A DNA stretch of 64,000 nucleotides from Uloborus plumipes (lineage: Eukaryota > Arthropoda > Arachnida > Araneae > Uloboridae): contig JAXGGA010001103.1 of assembly GCA_038373865.1 (NCBI GenBank), positions 105,269 through 169,268 of the forward strand, given 5' to 3'. Below are positions 23,548 through 36,300 of this stretch, one piece after another (the stretch's first letter is position 1; the number at the start of each line of letters is the position of its first letter). The notes under the pieces are model-generated. The model was given only the letters and a program-made list of their open reading frames with translations, was not told the DNA's origin and ran no database searches. A program made the position numbers and the translations under genes.

Positions 23548-24198
23548 CAGGGTGTCCACTCCTATCGTGGACCAATAGCTAATTTCTAAACCGTTAGAGA
23601 TACGCATATAGTTTATTTAGGAAAAAATCTCCAAATTACGAAAGGAATTTTGGGTCTATTCAATGTTTTTCAAAAAATCAAATTTTGAAAGAGTTACGAA
23701 ATTTAAATTTTTATACAGCCCCCCAGTCCTATCAATCATGTTTAGTAAAACATTCTTGACACTGTAACGTTTAAAACTAAAAAAAAATCACTCTTCTACC
23801 ACAAAAATTGACCGAGTTATGACGTTTTGAAAAATCAAGATTTTGCATTATTTCATGACGTCATCGAGAGATCACTAAAAGGACCGTATGCGAAATCCTT
23901 CAAAATCTTGATTTTTCAAAACGTCATAACTCTGTCAATTTTTATGGTAGAATAGTGATTTTTTTTTAGTTTTAAATGTTACAGTGTCAAGAATGTTTTA
24001 CTAAATATGATTGATAGGACTGGGGGGCTGTATAAAAATTTAAATTTCGTAACTCTTTCAAAATTTGATTTTTTGAAAAATATTGAATAGACCCAAAATT
24101 CCTTTCGTAATTTGGAGATTTTTTCCTAAATGAACTATATGCGTATCTCTAACGGTTTAGAAATTAGCTATTGGTCCACGATAGGAGTGGACACCCTG
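23548..24198. mobile_element. 651-bp near-perfect fold-back element, TA target
   Basis: CAGGGTGTCCACTCCTATCG at the left is matched by CGATAGGAGTGGACACCCTG at the right, with TA on both flanks. The two arms stay complementary for almost their full length (about 310 bp each); for example CAAATTTTGAAAGAGTTACG pairs with CGTAACTCTTTCAAAATTTG. The loop is roughly 50 bp around 23855-23905 (TTTCATGACGTCATCGAGAG). Terminus and TA target suit a mariner-type fold-back MITE. There is no coding sequence. Confidence 0.9.
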
Positions 24199-25467
24199 TA
24201 TGTGTGTGTATATTTTCTACTCACTACTATTACGCAAAATACAATTATATGCTTTTATTTTTATTTTTTCTCAGATTTGAAATTTTGAATCTAATATTTA
24301 CGAACCTTAGTTCAAGTTCAAATTTTGTCTTAACGCCTGCATGTGTTCTTTTATATTTAACTTCAACAAGTACTAAGATTAAATTAAAAATTTTAAAAAC
24401 CACCGACCCTGAATGCGGACCTCATACAAAAACGAGCCTTATTTACTAGTTAGTGCACATTTTAAATTTAAATATGTTTTCCTGTTTTTGAGAAAACATG
24501 GAAAACACGGAAATTAAAAGATAAGCCTTACTAGTAAAATTTGCTAGTCACAAAAGCAGAATAAAGAGAGAAAACTAAAAATCCTTTGAAAATCCTTATG
24601 GTAAAACCAATTACAAAAACTTGAATTGCTAACAAATGGAAACTGGCAGCTGACAAGTGTTTAAATCATTGAGTTTTTGTTCCTCGTTGGTCAACAATGA
24701 CATCGGTTTCCAATCGCGTGAATAAAGGTTTAGCTAAGAACAACATCGATCTGCTCTTATTTCAAACAAAAAACAATTTTTCAAAATCAGTCCATCCGTT
24801 TAGGCTCCAGAGTGCCACGCAGATCGACAGATACTGTCTGATTTTCTTAGGTAAAACCTTCCGCGTACTTACGCATGAGTTAGGTCTTCTCTGATCTTAC
24901 CAAAAAAGGGGTGATAGGTGAGATAACAATAAGGGGACGAATAATAAGAAGCATTTTGAGCCATATCAAACAACGTAGAGAACGATGCTTATTTCAAATG
25001 CATAGTTTAGTTGAATTTGTCAAAAGGACAGCAAAAAATGCAAGTTTTAAATGGAAAACTTAGGAAAGTTCCCACTCACAACCCATTACCCCTTTTTTTA
25101 CCTGGAATGGTTCCCGAGTGCTTGGCGCGGTTTTCAAGGACAGACAGTACAAAGACACGTCACACTTATAAATACCCTCTTTGTTGCGTCGAGGTGTAAA
25201 CAGTTTTAATGTTTAAAAAACGGAAAATCACGGCCATTAAAACATGTTTAAAATCCTAATTTTGGTTGACAGCTCCAGAAAGAAAGTCATAAAAAGAAAT
25301 GATAAGTTTTTACTAACAGATTTGTGTTTAGTGTTTCTGCGAGCCACGCCCCTGCCAATCCGTACCCATCGACGCCTTGGTAGAGTCGGCTCATGAACGC
25401 AAGATGGGTTGCGTTTTAAATACAATGAAGCATAATGTATATCATCACTTTAGAGCAAAAATAAGAC
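24199..25467. other. unique stretch, nothing recognised
   Basis: Short open frames at 24171-24449, 24697-24894 and 25011-25199 (plus) and 25237-25425 (minus) have no motif, repeat link or splice consensus that I could support. Confidence 0.4.
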
Positions 25468-25877
25468 ATCCCCTAGCAGCATAATCTCATCGGCCGATGA
25501 TCGGCCATTCATCGAAACCCGATGAAATTCTCATCGGCCGATGATTGATTCCGATGAGTTCTCATCGGGAATAGCTCCAATATGTCTCATCGGCGAAAAC
25601 CCAATCCGAGCAGCAAAATCCGATGAGTTTTGCTCGAAATACGATGAGATTCGGAGCAATTTACGAGCATCCGATGAATTTAGGATGAATTTTGGATTCT
25701 CGCGTTTATTTTCCTCGGGAAAGTTGATCGGGTGGATATCGCTTTCCGATGAAAAGTAGCTCATCGAAAACCGTGCTCGGATTCTAATCGGAATGATGTC
25801 ATCGTGCGTTACGGGATCAGTTTACGAGGAGTTCGATGATCGGTTGAGTAAAATCCGATGAGTTAATGCTACTTGGG
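25468..25877. mobile_element. 410-bp MITE rich in CCGATGA motifs
   Basis: The left end CCCCTAGCAGCATAATCTCATCGG pairs imperfectly with the right end CCGATGAGTTAATGCTACTTGGG. The ends resemble those of the MITE at 5498-5605. The interior has more than a dozen CCGATGA/TCATCGG motifs on both strands. Mirror-image open frames occur on both strands (25531-25764 and 25541-25759); they come from the motif repetition. Confidence 0.7.
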
Positions 25878-27419
25878 TCTGAGCCTAATAACATCAAAAT
25901 ATCCTATTGTTGCTCTGAGGCGACAATATGGTTTTAAGATAGATGCAATGTAGTTTTCAGTCACATCCAAAGTCCTGAAGACAAACGACAAAAAAAAATC
26001 GCTCCTTTTCATCGCATCCATAAACAACTCATGTGATTTGCGAAGAGATTTTTCCGATAAAATTTAGAAAGTCTATAAAAAATAATCACTTCAATGTTCG
26101 TGACAGTTTAAGATATATTTCGTTACATTTTTGAGCTTGCTTTTGCTTTTCAATATGAATCACAACAGATTTATCGAAACTTCGGATGCAAAAACGCATT
26201 AAAAAACATCAGGTAATTTCAGCAATTTATCATCGACAAAAATCGTGACATAAGACCAGCATTAATTTTCTAGAGGTTTTTAATTTAGAGTTTATCTTTG
26301 TTTGTTTTACTCCCCTGAGGAAATTTCTTGAATAATATTTTATATTTGGAACCGTACCCCGCAAACCACTTTTCCTGAAACTACTTCTCGCATAAACAAG
26401 ATCATTTCCTCCCGCAAGCGTCCAATTATTGTCAAAACTGAAATTGGAAGTTATTGTTAATTATATGTCTGGCCTGGTCAGATTTCATGAGGAAATATCA
26501 AGAGGAAAAAGATCAGAATGCACTTTAATGAAGCTGGTTTGAAACGTTATGAGAGAATCCCCTTTTCTTCTTTTCTCTCACATTTTTTCCCCTTTTTGGT
26601 GCTGTTTGCAATAACTTTGACATTTTTTTTTCCAGTTGATTTTCTGCTATTTCGGATTACTTTTAGTTACTTTTCAATATGTATCTTCAAAAAATTCGTA
26701 TACTCTTAGTTAAGTTGGACTTTGGTTTTAAATATGCAATATTAGCAATTATTTTTAATAAAAAATAGTAATCTACATATTAGAAATAACTTTTACGAAG
26801 AAAAAATATCATCACAGATTAAAAGGAATCATACTTAGAGACATTTCGAAGCGAGCAAGCATAACTGTAGGGCACGCATAATGAATAGGCCAAACTTTTT
26901 TTCTTTTCTTGTCTTTTTTCAATATGCACAAACACTTCTATTCAAAACTTTTAATACGATATTTATGTAATACATCTTTTAATTCTTAATAGTTATGTCT
27001 ATATACATACAAAATAAATTTAAAACAACGCAATGTGTTCATTCGATTTCATCATACCCGCAGTGAAAACTAAAAATGTTTATAATGCCATATATCTTTT
27101 TTTGTCCCTAAAAAATACAAAACATGAAAAACTGATAGGGTAGGGTTGAACACTACACAAAAGTCAAGTTCAAAGTAACGCATTTCAGAAGAAAAAAAAA
27201 TGACTGGAAACAAAATTGTATTCACTATTTTGATTTTTTTCCATGACAAAGTTGTGTTTAAAATGCTGAACAATTTGAATAATCAATAGCTATCATTTTT
27301 CAATTATTATCTCTGGAAATCGTCAATACTTTTATTGCACAACAAAAATCTCAACATATATCAGACAACTTAGACTTGGAGTTGCAATATTTTTATTACA
27401 TAGTCTTCTAAATGTTTGA
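25878..27419. other. AT-rich stretch, nothing recognised
   Basis: Small open frames at 26518-26709 (plus) and 27070-27273 (minus) are hydrophobic low-complexity readings without support. Confidence 0.4.
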
Positions 27420-27600
27420 CTGGGTTTCGTGGTAGTAAGGCGATGGCCTTACGGCGTAAAAGTCCTGAACTCGGTTTCTGACCCGGTGGTCAGACGGTAG
27501 ATTTTCGAGATGCAGAAAATCGTCAGCGTATATGGTCATGTGATTATGCGGTGCTTAAAAAATCAATCCTTCAGGCATTCGTTTGGCTTTGATTGTAACT
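27420..27600 (+). mobile_element. degenerate SINE-like element
   Basis: GGTTTCGTGGTAGTAAGGCG resembles a tRNA-like A-box region, and CTGAACTCGGTTTCTGACCC a decayed B box. It is followed by ATTTTCGAGATGCAGAAAATCG, a small hairpin, and TTCAGGCATTCG. No clear target duplication. Its position before a transposon fragment suggests a repeat island. Confidence 0.4.
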
Positions 27601-27639
27601 GACTTTGATAGTAAAACAAACCAGAACTCCTGAAGAAAC

Positions 27640-28180
27640 GTGGGAAGAAAGCCAAATATCCCTTCATGTTATATCATTTGTACGGTGAAGTCAAGGAACT
27701 CTAATAGAAAAAATTTAGTTGCTATTGATTCTTTGTGCTTCATCTTCAATACTGTTTGGGGGGGGGGGGGGGGTCAGCTATTCTTAAGTTTCGGAAGGGA
27801 CAATATCACAGTTCTGACGTGCATTTCTTGGAACCATCAAATGATCAAATTTTCTTCATCCTCTTTCATAATTGTTAACCTAATTGGAAGACCAAGAAAT
27901 AAAACTCACTTTGCATATACTTGCCAAATGGATGAAGTCACAAACAATGAGATTACTGTGAGTAGGATGAAGAATGTCGATAGGTACAAAACTGAATTTG
28001 TTGAAGAAGAACGAATTCACTATATCGAAAAGCCAGGTAAAGGCCATCCTACCATCTCCAACAATTGCAAAATCCGGAAGAAGAGATGTCTATCAGTTTG
28101 GTGGTACAGTATGTGGGGACGAGCAGTAAGAGCTGCAGAAAATTTTGTTTGCTCGACGCGACGCCTTGTTTTCCTCTAGT
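27640..28180 (+). pseudogene. transposon-type ORF remnant, 179-residue open frame
   Basis: This is the longest open frame in the window. Its N-terminal half is interrupted by a poly-G run (27758-27773, read as GGGGG) and looks fortuitous. The later part, from about residue 78, contains VNLIGRPRNKTHFAYTCQMD, NNEITVSRMKNVDRYKTEF and EERIHYIEKPGKGHP. This has the look of a small beta-rich C-terminal domain found in uncharacterised arthropod transposon proteins. After about residue 146 a frame change gives DVYQFGG, which suits that domain better than the annotated frame. I cannot name the domain; the assignment is by remembered pattern. Confidence 0.45.
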
Positions 28181-28689
28181 CGATATTCTAGTTTGATATT
28201 TCTTACTTTTATAACTTTTTTTTCTATCGACAATCAGCCTTGTTAATTTTGATGTGAGTTCCTGTTTGAGTAAATGTTTAATAAATAATGTTCTTGCGCC
28301 TGATTTATTTTTATCATTATCCAGAAGAAACGAGCAAGAAGCTTTTTTTTTAATCATGAACTTTTGGCAATAATTTAACTTTTTTTTTTTTAGTTCTTGG
28401 GGAAATTGCGTGTGTAAGTGTAAAAATTTGTTCATAATTACCCCATTTGACCCTACATAAAAGTTTACTGAAATCCTAAAATAACAATACATGAACCAAT
28501 TAGACTTTAGAAAAATCTTTATACCAAACGGAAGTTAACTTAAGAAACATTCCAGGAGTGAATCAATCCGAACATGGTATTTACAATATATTTTCTCAAA
28601 CTTTAACCGATTCAGAAACTACTTTAGAGTCCCTGTACCAACTACTTCAAAGTTTAACCTGTTGAATATTGACCTGAGGCAGCTCTGTT

Positions 28690-28915
28690 TTTCCATTCAG
28701 ACTAGGAGCAATCCCAGCCGAGCAGCCCTCCATCCAGCAATCTTAGAGGTATTGATTTGAAATGGGAGCTTGGAGCACTTTGTGACCACAACATATTTAA
28801 CGCATACCAGTCACCATTAGCGAACATGGAACATCTTCAACCGGCTGGCATCGAATCCCAAACCCACCAGCCCCAATTCCGACTTCACGCATTTCAGGCC
28901 GCCACGTTCTTAAAA
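28690..28915 (-). mobile_element. tRNA-derived SINE (family C), diverged copy
   Basis: It aligns with the SINE at 1674-1969 through TTTGTGACCAC, ACATATTTAACGC, CACCATTA, CCGGCTGGCATCGAA and GGCCGCCACG, in the same orientation. The B box is decayed (minus strand GGGATTCGATGCC) and the tail is lost. It is clearly older than the first copy. Confidence 0.75.
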
Positions 28916-31578
28916 CTAAATAACAGCATAAATACTTGATTCAACCCAAGAATATTAAATTTGGTAGAGTAGTGCACTGTATATGCTTCTGTACACACAT
29001 GCATTTTAAAATAATCCTATACCAGGCAGGAATATGCTTTCTTTAAGTTACCCTAATTTTATTAGCAAATATTGACAATTGGTTGTTCTTCCAAAGTGAC
29101 ATTAACGGAGACAGTAAGAAGGGTAAAATATTTTACTTTTTTAATCCTTCTTAATTTATGCAATGAGACTAACGTTTAGTAATTATTTTTTTCTTAACTC
29201 ATCGTTAAATGTAAGTAAAAACAAAATTGAGCGTAAAAACATGCGTAAAAGTGTCAACGAAAACGGAAATTCTCTTTAATAACATGACACTAATAATTAG
29301 AAAAGTAATTTATTTAGCTTCGAACAAAAAAAGAAAAAAAAAACTTCGACAGTTTAACGACTTAAGTTTTAGTTCTAGAATTTTTGCTTAAGAAAAAAGA
29401 CTGCAAGTCAAGCAACGAAGGAAAGCAGAAGCGCAACATGCGTAGTCAAAAATAATTTATGAGTTTAGAGTTTCCGCATATTTGGTGTAAAAAGTTTGAA
29501 GTATTTCCTTCGCCTAAATAAGCCGTTAAGCCCAATCCAATTAATGTGAGGTAAAAGTATCAATTTATGCGTCAAAAGTTGTTTTAAGAAATGGGAAAGG
29601 GAGAAAAAATATACTTTAAGTTTTTGAGTCTAACAGAGCTGATTAGTGTTCGTGTAAGAAGTTAAATAATTTGATTGCTTAGTAGTTACAATTTGATTTT
29701 TTCATACAATGCAGAAACATAGTATGTTTTTTTTCTGTCATGGTGTTTTTTTTTTTTTTTTTTTTTTTTTTTAACTTCTTAAAATACCTTGAGTGGGTTG
29801 TATAAAAAAAGTGGTCTTGTATTCTGCGAAAGCTTATACGTTTATACTGAACATATCTGTAGGTTTCTCGTATCAAAATAAAAAAAATAGGAAAAATATA
29901 TAAATATATCATTCGTATCAGTTGACTAGTTATTATTACTTAAAAAAAGAGTAACATCAATTGCGGCAGTGAATATCATTAATAAGGTTGAGCTTTAATA
30001 GTTAGAGTAAAAATATTAAGAATACTCTAATCTCCAACACAATGAACGAATAGGTGACACCAGAAACACTAGTTAATGGCAAGATAATTTCATGTTAAAA
30101 TTTGAAAAAACTTCAGACATTATGCTTTTAATTTTAAAAGTGCTTACAGCATGTAATTAGGATAGGCCGGGCATAGTTGATACTAAATTTATATTTTAAT
30201 TCTTCTGATTTTTTAATTCATTCAACCTAGCACAAAAAATTTAATACAATACTATTACTTTTTTTCAATTGAATAAACATTTTAAAATCTTTTTAGAATA
30301 TATTTTTTTTTCATTGAAAAGAAGAAAAATATCTTCTTTTTTTGCATCAACTGTACCAACGTTTGTCTAGTTAATAAAAATTTCATTGAAAAGAAAAAAA
30401 TACATCTTATATATTTTTTAAATGCATCAACTGTACCAACGTAGATTTAGTTTATAAAGAAAATGATTTAACTACTATGCATCTGTAATAAGAGTCAACT
30501 TAAAAGCCGAGAAATGTCTCAGCTTTGAGCAGAATGATAAACTTTGGCCTGGAAACTACAGTACTTAATATTAGAATAATCCCATCATTTATTATTTAAA
30601 ATTCAAGTTTAATCTTCGTTCTTCTTTAAAATTCTTGTTGTTGCATTTTTATGTTCAAGTACCTATTTTTACTTACTTTTACTACATTTATTTTACACAT
30701 TTCTAGTCCTCCAAGATTTCTATCAAAAATTTGTGTATGCTTTGTTATTTTTTGCCTCCTTTAACATTTAAAACCTTTGTAAACATTTCAGTGTAACTTT
30801 CTGCTACCTCCAAACTTTTAAATTAAAAACTTCGAAAAGTTAGTTTAGGTTTTGCTTCTCCAAAAATGAAATTTATAGATTCATATCACCATATTATGTG
30901 TTTTTATGACGAAAATAAGTGGCTCCTGATATATAGTTCCACGAAGCTCGATTTTCCCAAAAAGGTCAGAATAAATCTCCCAGCTTAAAATAGAGGCATC
31001 ATATGCGACGCGAAAGATTTATCTGCTGACCTAGGCAATTGCCACTATGAAACTTCAGGTCTCAGGATGACGTCATCAGTAGACCCTAGAGATTTAAATC
31101 GGAGATTTAGGCAACCATTTTTCTTATCCTAAAGTATGGAAAAGTTTCAGAAGGGGGTTCGAAAAGCATTTTAAGCACGAAGATAGATGCTTGCTTTTTG
31201 TTAGCCGCCGAGGTGGATTTTTTTCTTCATCTATAAGGATGAAAGAAATATTTCGTGTTCACGGAAGCAAATGTTGTGTGATTAAACGATTTCTCACGCT
31301 GTTAACTTTATGCATTTAAAGATGCTCCCAGATAAGATGCATATAGTATAATTCTTGATTTTCTAACTGCGTTCAACACTCTCTACATTTCCTACTGAGT
31401 CAATGTTTTTAACTGTTCCACACAGCGCCAACAATATTGAGTCACACTTTATATGCAACGATAGGTTGGTATTATTTTTCATTTTTCTCGAAAAAATATC
31501 GTTGTTGACAAAAAAGAGGCTAATCAACTGGTGGTCGTAGATTAGAGTTTTATTTATTTATTAATTTTTATTTATTTA
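28916..31578. other. AT-rich stretch with poly-T and a short tandem duplication
   Basis: A T run fills 29746-29772. Two tandem copies of a roughly 80-bp unit lie at about 30305-30460 (TTTCATTGAAAAGAA ... GCATCAACTGTACCAACGT). No gene was recognised; the 77-residue minus frame at 29679-29912 contains a poly-lysine run from the poly-T. Confidence 0.5.
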
Positions 31579-32104
31579 TCTTAATATATAAAAATTACGT
31601 GTCCCTGTGTTTGTGGCCAATGAACTCCTCAGTAGGGTGGACAGAAAAAATGAAAGTACAAAATAAGTTTAGCCTGTGTGCGGAAAAGTTGCCCCTTATG
31701 AAGCTTATTTATTGTACAAACTTTTAGCAAAATAAAATAATATCTTTATCTGCCTATCTGGCTTTGAATTTTAAGTATTTTGCTTAATTTCTCACCTATA
31801 TGGCAAAAACGAAATGATAAAAGTATAACATATATCATTTGAAGTTACGAATGATTGGCACTAAACTTTATTATTTGAAATGAATAGTCAGTTAATAAGT
31901 GCACCTTGGCAATTGTAGGATGATTTTTAAGTGTACAACTGTACATAACGCTTGCGCACCGCGCGTGTTTTTCCTGTCAGCCCAATGTTCACTTATTTTG
32001 CTACTATCAATTGCGGGTTTTTTTCTTCGAGTTAGCTGAACTCCAATCGTAAGAACGTTCTTTTTAGTTTATATTAGGTGTAAGCCATTTTTTCCCGTCC
32101 ACGT

Positions 32105-32948
32105 GAGTACTTCTATGTAGTTATCACACGTTACTTAGGGCTAAAAGAACAATCACAGAAGAGCATATTGCTTTAGTTTTAGAGCATGGATCTAAAATTG
32201 TTGACCATGTCACTCCCAAATCTAGTAGTTTAGATACCATAAAAATTAGCATATTAAGTTTTTTAGAGAAAAGTGCTGACATTTCTAAGGTACAAGCGTG
32301 TAACGGAACAGTGGTCAATACAGGCTCTAAAAATGGTTTAATAAGACAAATTGAGCTCTCTGTTGGACGACCTTTACAATGGTTTATTTGCTTATTACAT
32401 ACTAATGAATTACCGATACGTCATCTAATGGAGCATTTTGATGGAACAATTACAGCCCCTAAAGGGTTTTGTGGAAACATTGGGGGAAAACTAGAATCTT
32501 GTGAAGGTATGCCTGTAGTTCACTTTTGAAAGGATAGAAGTAACTTTGCCCGAGATTGCCTTTAATGAATTTAGTATGGACCAGCGGTATCTCAACGAAA
32601 TGTGAACTGGAATTTTAAATGGAAAAATTCCGTTCAACGTGTCACCAAATGCTTCAAAAAAAATGAGTCATGCCAGATGGCTAACGAAAGCGAATAGAAT
32701 TTTGCGGCCCATCGGAGAACATCGGAGAATATTAAAACAATATGTTATTAGAGTAGGCATGCATATGGTTTGATATTAAATCTAAATCATTATGTCGGTA
32801 TGGTAGTCAACATTTTTACAGCATAATAAAAAAATCTTGATTTCTACCTAAAGAGCTAAAGAATATAGTAGATAAAACACTGCGAGGAAACGTTTATTTT
32901 GGAAATCCGGAGAAAATTATACTATCTATGCTGTCTGATGATCGAATA
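32105..32948 (+). pseudogene. TAGGGTGG transposon protein, upstream part
   Basis: The reading begins around EEHIALVLEHGSKIVDHV and runs through CNGTVVNTGSKNGLIRQIEL, RPLQWFICLLHTNELPIRH and GFCGNIGGKLE. A frame change near 32525 is followed by FNEFSMDQRYLNEM, KMSHARWLTKANRIL, IRVGMHMWFDIKSK, FLPKELKNIVDKTLRGNVYF and ILSMLSDDRIH. The frame is cut at 32948 by the insertion of the CACTCTCA element and continues at 38361. At least two frameshifts or stops are present. Homology with copy 1 covers the WF.IK to SRYLP-like stretch. I recognise a widespread arthropod repeat ORF, but no assigned transposase fold. Confidence 0.75.
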
Positions 32949-32969
32949 CACACTCTCAAAAATTTCTTC

Positions 32970-33345
32970 TTAAATTGACGGAAATTTTCTTGGCAGCAGT
33001 GCTGCCGGAAGATTAACGATATTTGACGGATTTCCGTTTCTATTTTTTCTGTCAAATGACGAAACTTCTGTCTTTATTTCTTCCGTTACAAGAGGGAAGT
33101 GTTCCGTCATTTGACGAATTTCCGTTTCGTTCTTTCTCCTGTTAATTGAAGAAATTTCCGTCGTCATTTTTTCCGTTATGGGAGGGTAATTTTCCGTTAT
33201 TTAAAGAAACGTCCGTTATGGTTGTTTCTGTTACACAAATGATTTATTTCGTCATTTAAAGAAATGTCCGTTACGATCGTTTCCGTTAGATATAGGAAAT
33301 TTTGAGTTTTTCGAAGAAACTCGTTATTTTTGTTTCTCTTAAATG
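32970..33345. repeat. subterminal TTTCCGTT-type repeat cluster
   Basis: More than ten copies of TTTCCGT(T/C) and GAAATTTCCGTC-like words occur in irregular spacing with TGACG half-palindromes. The opposite end (38245-38310) has the complementary AACGGAAG/GGAAGTT words. The 65-residue minus frame at 32970-33167 is a by-product of this repeat. Confidence 0.75.
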
Positions 33346-36300
33346 ATGGATTTCTTTTTTCAGCCCTTAAAAAAAGAAAATTTTTGTACAGATTGAAGCA
33401 GGGTTAATCGGTTTAGAATAAATCGTTTTTTTTTTTCAAACTGTTTTTTCAATGTAATGTTAAGCTTGCTAAATAGTTTTATTTTTGCATTCATGCAACT
33501 TTTTTATTCAATTCATATTACCATTCATTCACCATTCATTCATATTACCTATTAGGCACATAAATATACAAGGTAGACACAAGTTAAGTCTTTCTAAAAT
33601 CACATGGGGGTAAAATCCAAGTGTTTATTTCTTCATTATTTTTTCAGCAGTTGTACATTTCAAAATACCCAAAAAGTAAATTTCAATCAAAACTTCATTT
33701 TACTACCCAATTTGCTTACTTAAAATGAATAGAGATAAATAATGTATCATTGAGGAAATGCACGTTGTATATTAATCTTAAGTCTGGAGAATATTTAAAT
33801 AACAAGAGAAAAAAAAAATAATAGACGAAATCCAAAACATTTAGAGTAGGCATGAAATGGCTCCAATAATTGCACTTTTTGTCCTATGTGCTTTTATCTA
33901 CAATACAATCAGAGCAAGAAAAAATACACCAAACTTTGAAAACAATATATCAATGATTCTGTGCTCTTATAAGATTTAATGCCTGAGTTTCACCTTACAG
34001 AGAACTTTTTAAATCCCAGTATAATATTCCCCTGTATGAATTATGGAAGAATAAATATACATCAATTTTTATAACGAAATTCTTATTATTGACATGTGTT
34101 TAAAAAATATTTTAAAAGTTATGTAATGTATATAACACTTGTGTTTGTAAATACTAAGAAATACTTTTTATGATTAAGAATGCATGATTTCAAGTTTTCT
34201 TACATTAATTTATTAATGGTAGTAGGCTATAATTATGAAGAAATAAATGTGCAAGATTTTATAATTAATTATGTCTTACACTTATTGCAATATATCTCTT
34301 GAATTGCTCATTCACAACAAAGTTTTTTTTATATGTACTAATTTCTTAATTGTTAAAAGATTTTCAAACAAAATTTCCTTTATAGAAATGAAACTGCATA
34401 TCTTTACGCTTAATATTTTTACATTTAATTTAATTATTAAGTCCAAATGTGAATTTAATTCACATGAATAAGCATTTGTTGGCAATAAATTAATAACGTC
34501 TTAATGTCTCCGAAAAAAATTGCTCTCATTACGATTAGGGCTTAAACCGGTTTTTTAACAACCCTGAATTAAAGAATACTATTTTATAAATACTAATACC
34601 AGGAGAAAACCAGAAATTTGTATTTGAAAGCAACCTACAACCTTTTTCAAACAATTATTCACTTTAATAGGAATTTTTTAAGATACTAAAAAGTATTCTT
34701 GAATTTATATTTAACCTATTTCTTTTTTTCAATCATATTCAGAAATGCCTTCAAGTCAAAAATTTTGTTAGCTGCAACCAGCTCAGGACTTAAGCATCAA
34801 GACTTTTATCAGGACCTAAAAAAATATGTTATTAAACCCATATGATTCACCAACAAAAAGCTGTGCTTTTAGTAACTTCTTATAAGTAAAAGAAGATTAA
34901 CACCTGTTTTAAACCACGTAGTAAACAGTAGGAGAATGGATTTACAGTAAGAGAATGTAGAATTTTATTTTTACAGGCATTTATGCATACAGGTAATATT
35001 ACTACAACTTTCTTCTTTTCGACTCATGGTTCCTCTTTCTGGTTTTATTTCTACAAAAACACTAAAAGAAAAGAAAAATAAAAGAAAATTATAACAAGAC
35101 AATAAAAACTTAACTGAGCAGGGTGCTGCACTATGCCTGGTGCTTGGTAAATGAATCCTCGCCTTTTACTTGTAACTTAAGTTCATTAAAAGTGAGCATT
35201 CTTTTTTTGAAAATAATTGCTTCAAAAATTATTCTATTTTCAAGTGACTTAAAAAAATGCTGTTTACAAAATGCGATTTTCACAGCAGCACTCTGCTCTT
35301 TTTTTGACTTTTGAAAAACTCCCATATATATACTGTCGGCCCCACCTAAACAAATACTGTGGGTTCCAAGAAAAATTATTCAATTAAACGGGGATCTTTA
35401 ACATTGCGTCTATGGCATGGGTTCCGGGATGCTTTATTCATATAAGCGGGTTATTTGTTTATCCGTTACCCGATTAAGCAGGGACGATTAGTACATGACT
35501 CATTTATGAAAGGATTTAAATATTTTGATCACTTTGTGTGACAGAGTGGACAAATAAGCCTTTAAAAATATACTTATAATCACAAAGAAAAGTTAGAATC
35601 ACAGAACAAGCATAAAGTGGAATAAACAGCCTAAAACTGTAAGTCTGTCTGCAATTTCAAGAAAAAATCTATTTTTTTCATCATGAAATCCACTGTAACA
35701 GAATGGACAACAGTTCAAATTAACTACCATAAGAAAAAAATTAGGCTCATCCTGGTTGTTGACCTAATAACATAATATAGCAAGCTAATCACGACAGTTA
35801 TGCTACCTATATTTTAAAAACATATATCAGATTGAATGCAATTATTTTATTTCCAAAAGGCTTGTGACAATTAGCAACATCGAAAATCTAGGGACATGGA
35901 TGAATAATAGTGTTTTTTGGGATTTTTTTTTTTTCATTTGCGTAATTATCTGCAGAAATGGTGTCAGAAGCATCTTTTGTGCTGTGCAGTTAGGGTGTAA
36001 AAAAATCAATGATTCTTTTAAAAAAATAAAAAAAATCAATTTTTTTAATTTAAATCGGATTTTTTTTATTTAAAAAAAATTGGAAACTTCAGTTATTAAT
36101 TAATTTACATTTATGAACGACTTACCTTTAAGTTTTTAAAAATACAAAAACACCTTTGAAGTAAAGCTTCACCAAAAACTGTGATGTAAAACCAGATTCA
36201 ATGCAAATACATATGATTCAAATCACTTTTAATATCAACAAAATTATGAAACACTATACAGAAAAATTAAAGAAAAGAAAGACAAGAAAAGAAAGAAAGA

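Noticed and set aside
25531..25764. Overlapping 77- and 72-residue frames on opposite strands
   Set aside because: They mirror each other because of CCGATGA/TCATCGG repetition in a MITE.
28049..28492. 147-residue minus-strand frame
   Set aside because: It overlaps the plus-strand transposon-like frame antisense, contains a run of lysines from poly-T, and no motif was recognised.
32970..33167. 65-residue minus-strand protein
   Set aside because: It is a translation of the TTTCCGTT subterminal repeat cluster.
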